This document shows, piece after piece, positions 58,945-64,000 of a DNA stretch of 64,000 nucleotides. Within the stretch, counting starts at the first letter, position 1; each line of letters starts with the position of its first letter. A model generated the notes under the pieces. That model was not told where the DNA came from. It saw nothing but the letters and a program-made list of their open reading frames with translations, and did not search any database. Made by a program: the position numbers and the translations under genes. Source of the DNA: an uncultured Acidimicrobiales bacterium (lineage in GTDB: Bacteria; Actinomycetota; Acidimicrobiia; Acidimicrobiales; SZUA-35). The DNA lies in the NCBI GenBank assembly GCA_937997485.1, contig CALKTH010000042.1, positions 33,695-97,694 on the forward strand, in the 5' to 3' direction.

Positions 58945-60705
58945 ATGGGGAACCACGAGATCGTGATCAAGGGCGGAACCATCGTGGACGGCACGGGTGC
59001 CGACCAAAGGTCTGGTGACATCGGCATCGACGGGGGAGTGATCACCGCAGTGGGCGGCACGCTTGGCGGCGATCGGGAACTTGATGCGGATGGTGCCATC
59101 GTCACGCCGGGCTGGGTCGACGTGCACACCCACTACGACGGACAGGCCGCCTGGGACGACACGCTCGATCCCTCTTTCAGCAACGGTGTGACCTCGTTGG
59201 TGATGGGCAATTGCGGCGTCGGCTTTGCTCCGTGCCCTCCCGGCGGTGAGCAGACACTCATCGAACTGATGGAAGGTGTGGAGGACATTCCCGGCACGGC
59301 CCTGCACGAAGGCGTGCCGTGGGGCGCATGGGAGACCTTCCCGGAGTACCTCGACTTCCTCGACGAGCGCTCCTACGCCATGGACATCGGCGCACAGATC
59401 GCTCACGGCTCCCTCCGCTATCACGTCATGGGCGAGCGAGGCGTGCACAACGAGGACGCCACAGCCGAAGACATCGCTGAGATGCGCCGACTCGTGGCCG
59501 AAGCGGTCGCCGCCGGTGCCGTTGGGTTCTCCACCTCTCGCACGATCTTTCATCGCTCGCTCGACGGCACCGCTGTGCCCGGCACCTACGCCACGGCGAC
59601 CGAGCTCGAACAGCTTGTCCAGGGCATGGCCGATGCTGGTGGGGCCGTGTTCGAGGCGATCACTTCTGAGTCGATCGGCGATCTCGTTGACTTCGGTGGC
59701 GAACGCTTCCCACAGAAGCACGAACTGGATTTGCTCGCCGACATCTCTCGCTCGACGGGACAGAAGATCACCTTCACGACGGTGCAGAATCGCGACCGGC
59801 CCCAGGACTGGCGCAAGGTGCTGGACTTCGTCACGGAGCAGAACGCAGCGGGCACCAAGCTGTACCCCCAGGTGGCATCCCGGCCCATCGGGCTGTTGTC
59901 GAGCCTCGAGGGCTATCACGCCTTCATGCGCCGTCGGAGCTACCTGGAGATTGCTCACTTGCCCCTCGCCGAGCGGGCCAAGGCCATGCGGGACCCCGAG
60001 CTGAAGGCTCGGATCCTGGCCGATGACGACATCGAGCCGGAGAATCCCGGTTCGATGGAGTCGCTCTACAAGGCGCTGCTGGCCCGAATCCCCGGCATGT
60101 ACCTTCTCGCTCCAGTCGTTGACTACGAGCCGACCCCTGATCAGTCATTCACCGAGATCGCAGCAGCGCGAGGCCTCGACCCCGTCGAGGCGGCCTACGA
60201 CCATCTCTGCGAGGGCGACGGCACGAACGTGTCAACGATGCTCGGTGCCGGCTTTGTCGACCGAAATCTCGATGCCATCCACGACATGCTCACGCATCCG
60301 GAAACGATCACCGGTCTCGGCGACGCCGGCGCTCACGTCAAGCTCATCTGTGATGGCTCGGCTCCGTCCACACAGTTGACCCACTGGGCACGGGATCGGC
60401 ATGCAGGGCCCAAGATCCCCCTCGAGTTCCTCGTCGAGAAGCAGACGCGGCGCAATGCTCGTCTCTACGGTCTGACCGATCGAGGCACCATCGAGGTCGG
60501 CATGCGTGCCGACCTCAACGTCATCGATTTCGAAAACCTCTCCGTCGGGCGCCCGGCCACGCACGCTGACTTGCCGGCTGGTGGCGTTCGCTTCCTCCAA
60601 CCCGTCACCGGCTACCTCGCCACCTTCGTGAACGGTGTTCAGACTCGCTCCGATGGCGCCGACACGGGCGAGCGCCCCGGCCGCCTCATCCGAAACCGCT
60701 CCTAG
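58945..60705 (+). CDS. Amidohydrolase, N-acyl-D-amino-acid deacylase-like
   Basis: A 586-residue metal-dependent amidohydrolase. The zinc motif is VDVHTHYDGQAAWDD (HxH), NGVTSLVMGNCGVGFAPCPP follows, and TGLGDAGAHVKLICDGS carries the metal-binding aspartate. NARLYGLTDRGTIEVGMRAD is the typical C-terminal segment. The NCGVG motif is that of D-aminoacylases and dihydroorotase-like relatives. The likely reaction is hydrolysis of an N-acyl bond. It is divergent from the sulfatase and followed by hairpins at 60717-60835. Confidence 0.87.
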   Translation: MGNHEIVIKGGTIVDGTGADQRSGDIGIDGGVITAVGGTLGGDRELDADGAIVTPGWVDVHTHYDGQAAWDDTLDPSFSNGVTSLVMGNCGVGFAPCPPGGEQTLIELMEGVEDIPGTALHEGVPWGAWETFPEYLDFLDERSYAMDIGAQIAHGSLRYHVMGERGVHNEDATAEDIAEMRRLVAEAVAAGAVGFSTSRTIFHRSLDGTAVPGTYATATELEQLVQGMADAGGAVFEAITSESIGDLVDFGGERFPQKHELDLLADISRSTGQKITFTTVQNRDRPQDWRKVLDFVTEQNAAGTKLYPQVASRPIGLLSSLEGYHAFMRRRSYLEIAHLPLAERAKAMRDPELKARILADDDIEPENPGSMESLYKALLARIPGMYLLAPVVDYEPTPDQSFTEIAAARGLDPVEAAYDHLCEGDGTNVSTMLGAGFVDRNLDAIHDMLTHPETITGLGDAGAHVKLICDGSAPSTQLTHWARDRHAGPKIPLEFLVEKQTRRNARLYGLTDRGTIEVGMRADLNVIDFENLSVGRPATHADLPAGGVRFLQPVTGYLATFVNGVQTRSDGADTGERPGRLIRNRS

Positions 60706-60716
60706 ACCCCGATTTC

Positions 60717-60775
60717 CTCCCCGAATTGCCGCGCCCATGTACCTGATAGGTACATAAACGCCGCAATTCTGGGAG
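60717..60775. terminator. Nested palindrome between convergent genes
   Basis: CTCCCCGAATTGC (60717-60729) pairs with GCAATTCTGGGAG (60763-60775) at 12 of 13 positions. Inside it, ATGTACCT (60737-60744) pairs perfectly with AGGTACAT (60748-60755) across a 3-nt loop. A long stem with an internal bulge would form in RNA. It follows the amidohydrolase stop by 11 nt. Confidence 0.55.
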
Positions 60776-60800
60776 TTGTGAGCGCCAGCGAACAACTCGA

Positions 60801-60835
60801 GAAACCCCAAAGGCCGGCTACGGCCGACGGGTTTC
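60801..60835. terminator. Two-level hairpin at the 3' end of the SDR gene
   Basis: GAAACCC (60801-60807) pairs with GGGTTTC (60829-60835), enclosing GGCCG (60812-60816) and CGGCC (60821-60825). It includes the stop codon of the minus-strand SDR. A smaller dyad GAGTTGT/ACAACTC (60773-60779, 60792-60798) lies between this and the previous hairpin. Confidence 0.45.
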
Positions 60836-61679
60836 AGCGGTCGTCGGGGCGGTACATCTTGATGGGGCGCTTATCGGTGATCCACCCACCCTGCTTGCGC
60901 CACGGCTTGCCGGCGAAGGCGCCGCCGTCGACCACCTGGGCGTGGCCCGTGATGTAGCTCGACTCGTCGCTGGCAAGGAACACGGCGGCGTTGGCGATGT
61001 CGACGGGATCACCGATCCGGCCGAGCACCTGCGTCTTGCCTAGGCCCTTCTTCATCTTTTCCAGCTGCTCGTCGGAGGTCTTGGGGTGCCCGGCTGCGAG
61101 TGGTGTGGCGATGATGCCGGGGCAGATCGCATTGACTCGTACGCCGTAGTCGCCGAGCTCCAGCGCCACGGTCTTGGTCAGGTGGATCACCGCGGACTTG
61201 GCCACGCTGTAGAGGTGGGGTGACCAACCGGCCTGAAGCCCAGCGACCGACGCGGTGTTGATGATCGATCCGGAGCCCTGCTCTCGCATGACGGGAGTGA
61301 CGTGCTTGATGCCGAGGAACACGCCCTTCACCAGCACATCGAAGGTGATATCGAACTCCTCGACCGTTGTGTTCTCAATCGGACCGAGGGCGCCCCCGAA
61401 GCCAGCATTGTTGAACATGATGTCAACGCTGCCCCAGCGGGAAAGTGCATCGCCGACCATCGCCTCGACGTCTTCCTCACGAGAGACGTCCACTTTGCGG
61501 AAGGCCGCGGTGCCGGGACGCTCAGCGTTCAGCAGGTCGGCAACCTCGTTGCCCTTGTCTTCCTGCATGTCGGCCACGAGGACCTTCGCACCTTCTTCGG
61601 CGAAGCGCAGGGCGCTCTCCCTGCCGATGCCGCTGGCGGCCCCGGTGATGATGGCCACACGGTCTTGGAGTCTTGTCAC
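60834..61679 (-). CDS. SDR family oxidoreductase
   Basis: A 281-residue classical short-chain dehydrogenase. VAIITGAASGIGRESALRFA is the cofactor motif, MFNNAGFGG the NNAG motif, IINTASVAG the serine, and YSVAK the catalytic Tyr/Lys. NAICPGIIATPLA and YITGHAQVVDGG are typical. The C-terminal extension KPWRKQGGWITDKRPIKMYR is longer than usual. The ATG overlaps the SnoaL stop (ATGA), so it is the last gene of a three-gene operon that begins with a CoA-transferase. Confidence 0.87.
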   Translation of the reverse strand: MTRLQDRVAIITGAASGIGRESALRFAEEGAKVLVADMQEDKGNEVADLLNAERPGTAAFRKVDVSREEDVEAMVGDALSRWGSVDIMFNNAGFGGALGPIENTTVEEFDITFDVLVKGVFLGIKHVTPVMREQGSGSIINTASVAGLQAGWSPHLYSVAKSAVIHLTKTVALELGDYGVRVNAICPGIIATPLAAGHPKTSDEQLEKMKKGLGKTQVLGRIGDPVDIANAAVFLASDESSYITGHAQVVDGGAFAGKPWRKQGGWITDKRPIKMYRPDDR

Positions 61680-62182
61680 TTCGTTGTTCCTTTGCTTGGC
61701 CCCGTCATGATTGACCGGTTGCCCTGTTCCCAGATCTTGGCGAGCTTGACGTGGACGATCTTCCAGCCGTCGTCGGTGCGGACGCAGCGGTCTGTGTAGG
61801 TCCCGTACATCGTGTAGCGATCGCTCAGCCCGTCGTTCTCGCCGGCGCTCGCCCGCCAGTGCTCGGCTCTCATGTGAGCGGTGATCACCGCAGTGTTCGG
61901 CGAGACCGAGGTGTCGATCTCATAGCGATGGCTGCCCATGAAGTGCTGGGTGCGATCGAAGTGTTCGAACAGGCGGGCTGCACCTCGCACGTGCTTGTCC
62001 GCCGGAAGTGGCGCAGGAACAGGTCCGCCACCCATCCAGTCCGTCATGTCGATGATCACTTCCTCAGCGAAGATCGAGCGCCAGAGATCCCAGTCCTTGT
62101 TGTCGAGGCCGAAGGCGTATCGGTGGATGAGGTCTCGAAGATCGGACTCATCGAGAAGGCGCTGGACTGCCGCATCAGTCAT
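61676..62182 (-). CDS. SnoaL/NTF2-like family protein
   Basis: A 168-residue NTF2-like fold protein. LLDESDLRDLIHRYAFGLDN and WDLWRSIFAEEVIIDMTDW at the N-terminus, HFMGSHRYEIDTSVSPNTAV in the centre, and YTDRCVRTDDGWKIVHVKLA at the end are characteristic of SnoaL-like dehydratases and isomerases. Function is not fixed by sequence. It overlaps the CoA-transferase by 8 bp and the SDR by 4 bp, which points to a shared small pathway acting on a CoA-activated compound. Confidence 0.83.
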   Translation of the reverse strand: MTDAAVQRLLDESDLRDLIHRYAFGLDNKDWDLWRSIFAEEVIIDMTDWMGGGPVPAPLPADKHVRGAARLFEHFDRTQHFMGSHRYEIDTSVSPNTAVITAHMRAEHWRASAGENDGLSDRYTMYGTYTDRCVRTDDGWKIVHVKLAKIWEQGNRSIMTGPSKGTTK

Positions 62183-63371
62183 CAGTTGCCGCCGCCCACT
62201 CGTCCTGCAAGGTGACCTCGGACAAGGCGAGTGCCTGAATCGATGCGTCGTCCGCGCCAAGCCACTCTTGGAGCACCGTTGTGTTGTGTTCGCCCCGCAT
62301 TGGGGCATGGCCGACATCACTCAGGTCCGTCACCGACATGCGATAGGGAGCCCGCACCACCTCGCGCGTGCCTCCTGCCCGGTCGTCGATCGTGGCGATG
62401 CTCTCCCGATGGGTCAGCGTGGGTGACTCGATCACCTCACGGAGCTGACGCAACTCACCCCAGGCCAAGTTCGCTTCGTCGAGCACATGCAGAGCAGCCG
62501 CCCGATCAGGCTGGCCGACGAGGAAATCAGTGACCGCCTGTCGACGATTGGCCAGCTTCTCTTCGAGGGAGCCGTCAGGCGGGGTCGGATCTTGCACTCC
62601 GTGGATCTTGCTCATCTGGTGCCAGATCCACCGCAGGCCTCCGGTGAGCATGATCGGGCCCTCAGCTGCCTGCCAGATCTCCCCACCCTTGTGCTCTGCG
62701 AACTTTCCATCGAGCGAGGCGACGACGTTGTCGTTGGAGAAGCTCATGGCATCCACCATGGCCACGTCGATGTGCTGGCCGATGCCGGCGGCGTCCTTGA
62801 CTCGCAGGGCCGCCATCACGCTGATCACGCCGTGCATACCGGAGAGGACATCGGCCGCGCTGAACGAAACATCATGGAGTGGGTCGCCCGCGTTCGGGTG
62901 TTTGTCGTCCTGACGGACCAGCCCGGCTTCGGCATGAACAACCGGGGCGTAGGCAGCTCGCTGCGCCTCCGGGCCGTCCTGACCAAACCCGCTGATCGAC
63001 AGCATGATGAGCTCGGGATGATCGGCGGAGAGCGCCTCCCAATCCAGCCCGAACTTGGCCATCACACCGGGCCGGAAGTTCTCGATCACGACGTCGGCTT
63101 TCGCCGCGAGGTCGCGCACGAGATCCGGTCCGCCCTCGGCTGACAGATCGATGCTGATGCTCCGCTTCCCGCAGTTCTGCTGGGTGAAGTAGGTGGAGAT
63201 GCCAGCAATGGGTCGGCCCCACAGCCGGGTTACATCACCTTCCGGAGGCTCGACCTTCACGACGTCAGCGCCGAGGTCGGCGAGCACGCGCCCAGCGACG
63301 GGGCCAGCGAAGACCCGGGAGAGATCCAGCACTCGGACGCCGGCGAGCGGAAGCGGAGGAGAAGGGCTCAT
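62175..63371 (-). CDS. CaiB/BaiF family CoA-transferase
   Basis: A 398-residue type III CoA-transferase. LAGVRVLDLSRVFAGPVAGR starts the protein, GADVVKVEPPEGDVTRLWGR, KRSISIDLSAEGGPDLVRDL and VVIENFRPGVMAKFGLDW follow. The catalytic aspartate lies in SFSAADVLSGMHG. These enzymes move CoA between carboxylates. The ATG at 63371 has TAGTGT seven bases upstream. It leads the CoA-transferase/SnoaL/SDR operon and is divergent from a second BVMO. The acid substrate is unknown. Confidence 0.88.
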   Translation of the reverse strand: MSPSPPLPLAGVRVLDLSRVFAGPVAGRVLADLGADVVKVEPPEGDVTRLWGRPIAGISTYFTQQNCGKRSISIDLSAEGGPDLVRDLAAKADVVIENFRPGVMAKFGLDWEALSADHPELIMLSISGFGQDGPEAQRAAYAPVVHAEAGLVRQDDKHPNAGDPLHDVSFSAADVLSGMHGVISVMAALRVKDAAGIGQHIDVAMVDAMSFSNDNVVASLDGKFAEHKGGEIWQAAEGPIMLTGGLRWIWHQMSKIHGVQDPTPPDGSLEEKLANRRQAVTDFLVGQPDRAAALHVLDEANLAWGELRQLREVIESPTLTHRESIATIDDRAGGTREVVRAPYRMSVTDLSDVGHAPMRGEHNTTVLQEWLGADDASIQALALSEVTLQDEWAAATDD

Positions 63372-63378
63372 GGGTCGG

Positions 63379-63407
63379 ACACTAGGTGAGCTGGTGACCA
63401 CGGTCAC
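63379..63407. promoter_or_regulatory. Divergent promoter with palindromic operator
   Basis: Minus strand: GTGACC (63407-63402), 17-bp spacer, TAGTGT (63384-63379), 7 nt to the CoA-transferase ATG. The dyad GTGACC-AC-GGTCAC (63394-63407) covers the -35 box and lies between the two divergent genes, as expected for a repressor site shared with the BVMO. Confidence 0.5.
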
Positions 63408-63449
63408 AACGCGAATGGCGTTGTCGTAGGACACAGGAGAAGATGAGGC

Positions 63450-64000
63450 ATGGCCGAGCCCACTTCTGACACCACGCCGAGCGAAGCATCCAACGCAGAA
63501 ACCGCGAAGCAGAAGGACGACAAGTTCCAGCTGAACTTCGACGTGACCAACGACGATGTGGCAAGGGATGGAGCCAAGCGGAAGGAGCGGCGTCCGCAGG
63601 AGTTCTACGACGAGATCAAGGCCAAGTACGCCGCCGAGCGCGACCTGCGGCTGGGATACCGGCCTCCGGGAACCGAGCAGTTCCAGGCGATGGAAGGCGA
63701 GCTCGAGAAGTACGAGTCGGATCCGCACGTCACCGAGCCGATCGAGCGGGACCCGATCATGGACGACGTCGAGGTGCTCTTCATCGGCGGGGGCTTCAGC
63801 GCCCTGCTGACCTCAGCCCGCCTCCGGCAGCGAGGCGTCGAGAGCATCAGGATCGTGGAGCGAGGGGCCGACGTCGGCGGCACGTGGTACTGGAATCGAT
63901 ATCCGGGTGTGGCCTGCGATGTCGTTTCGTACGACTACCTCCCGCTGCTCGACGAGATGGAGTACGTGCCGACCAAGCACTACGCCGAAGGGCCGGAGAT
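63450..64000 (+). CDS. Baeyer-Villiger-type flavin monooxygenase, N-terminal part (3' truncated)
   Basis: The first 183 residues of an FAD monooxygenase that continues past the window edge. After a hydrophilic N-terminal extension of about 105 residues, the FAD motif VLFIGGGFSALLTSARL (109-125) and GGTWYWNRYPGVACDVVSYD (143-162) match BVMOs such as cyclohexanone- and cyclopentadecanone-type enzymes. The long N-terminal extension is seen in some subfamilies. The NADPH motif and fingerprint would lie beyond 64000. A Shine-Dalgarno (AGGAGA) precedes the ATG. It is divergent from the CoA-transferase operon. Confidence 0.85.
   Translation, partial: MAEPTSDTTPSEASNAETAKQKDDKFQLNFDVTNDDVARDGAKRKERRPQEFYDEIKAKYAAERDLRLGYRPPGTEQFQAMEGELEKYESDPHVTEPIERDPIMDDVEVLFIGGGFSALLTSARLRQRGVESIRIVERGADVGGTWYWNRYPGVACDVVSYDYLPLLDEMEYVPTKHYAEGPE

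Noticed and set aside
56335..60705. A 1456-codon open frame covering the region antisense to hisA, the methyltransferase and the sulfatase
   Set aside because: Only the last 586 codons (from 58945) resemble a protein family. The upstream part is antisense to three well-supported genes and is open because high-GC codon bias removes stops in that frame.

Overview
The window reads as a gene-dense, high-GC chromosomal segment of an aerobic actinobacterium. The nearest match by content is a marine Acidimicrobiia (Ilumatobacter-like) genome. This assignment is inference from gene content: luciferase-like oxidoreductases, CaiB/BaiF CoA-transferase, several enoyl-CoA hydratases and short-chain dehydrogenases, Baeyer-Villiger-type monooxygenases, actinobacterial-type pyrF and DapC-like aminotransferase. 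No 16S rRNA or other lineage marker is present. I see no tRNA, rRNA, CRISPR array, integrase, transposase or prophage gene.

Layout. 1-3.5 kb: end of a GH92 mannosidase, a GT4 glycosyltransferase, and a glutamate-receptor-like ligand-gated channel with an unusual pore sequence. 3.5-7.4 kb (minus): a membrane protein, a secreted DUF4331/DUF4214 protein and a TPR protein, probably one operon. 7.4-8.2 kb: a small basic ORF, an N-terminal scrap of a circularly permuted ATP-grasp gene and two hairpins. 8.2-9.8 kb: two convergent DoxX-like membrane proteins and a TetR regulator with a candidate operator. 9.9-14.8 kb: a cysteine-sulfinate/glutamate-decarboxylase-like PLP enzyme, then an ArsR-led operon (FAD oxidoreductase, degenerate SDR, DapC-like aminotransferase). 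14.9-21.1 kb: a bacterial PRMT-like methyltransferase, a nitroreductase, two aldehyde dehydrogenases around a PhyH oxygenase, and DUF302. 21.1-27.1 kb: a LysR regulator divergent from a tight operon of aldehyde dehydrogenase, luciferase-like monooxygenase, alpha/beta hydrolase and a sulfoacetaldehyde acetyltransferase-like TPP enzyme. 27.1-31.2 kb: AA_synth protein, DUF808 membrane protein and an unusual family A DNA polymerase. 31.2-43.4 kb: F420-type oxidoreductase, TauD-like dioxygenase, SDR, AlaA-like aminotransferase, acyl-CoA dehydrogenase plus BVMO operon, IMP/GMP-type nucleotidase overlapping ilvA, serine hydrolase and alkylsulfatase-like MBL enzyme. 43.5-52.5 kb: Rieske oxygenase, two divergent enoyl-CoA hydratases, two APH-fold kinases, xthA, SDR, EamA transporter, an unknown protein and pyrF. 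52.6-64 kb: FAD oxidoreductase with 2OG oxygenase, enoyl-CoA hydratase, hisA/priA, methyltransferase, sulfatase, D-aminoacylase-like amidohydrolase, a CoA-transferase/SnoaL/SDR operon, and the start of a second BVMO.

How it fits together. Most of the window is catabolic enzymology for small organic acids, amines, ketones and probably organosulfur compounds (PLP decarboxylase, Xsc-like enzyme, TauD, alkylsulfatase-like and formylglycine sulfatase), mixed with a few housekeeping genes (pyrF, hisA, ilvA, xthA). Many genes lack a Shine-Dalgarno sequence and instead carry a TANNNT hexamer 5-8 nt before the start codon. This suggests widespread leaderless transcription and helps to fix several start codons. 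The best candidates for undescribed biology are the LysR/ALDH/LLM/hydrolase/TPP operon, the ArsR operon, the channel with a non-potassium filter, the PRMT-like enzyme, the polymerase with a large palm insertion, and the 48-bp palindromic repeats near 55.8 kb.
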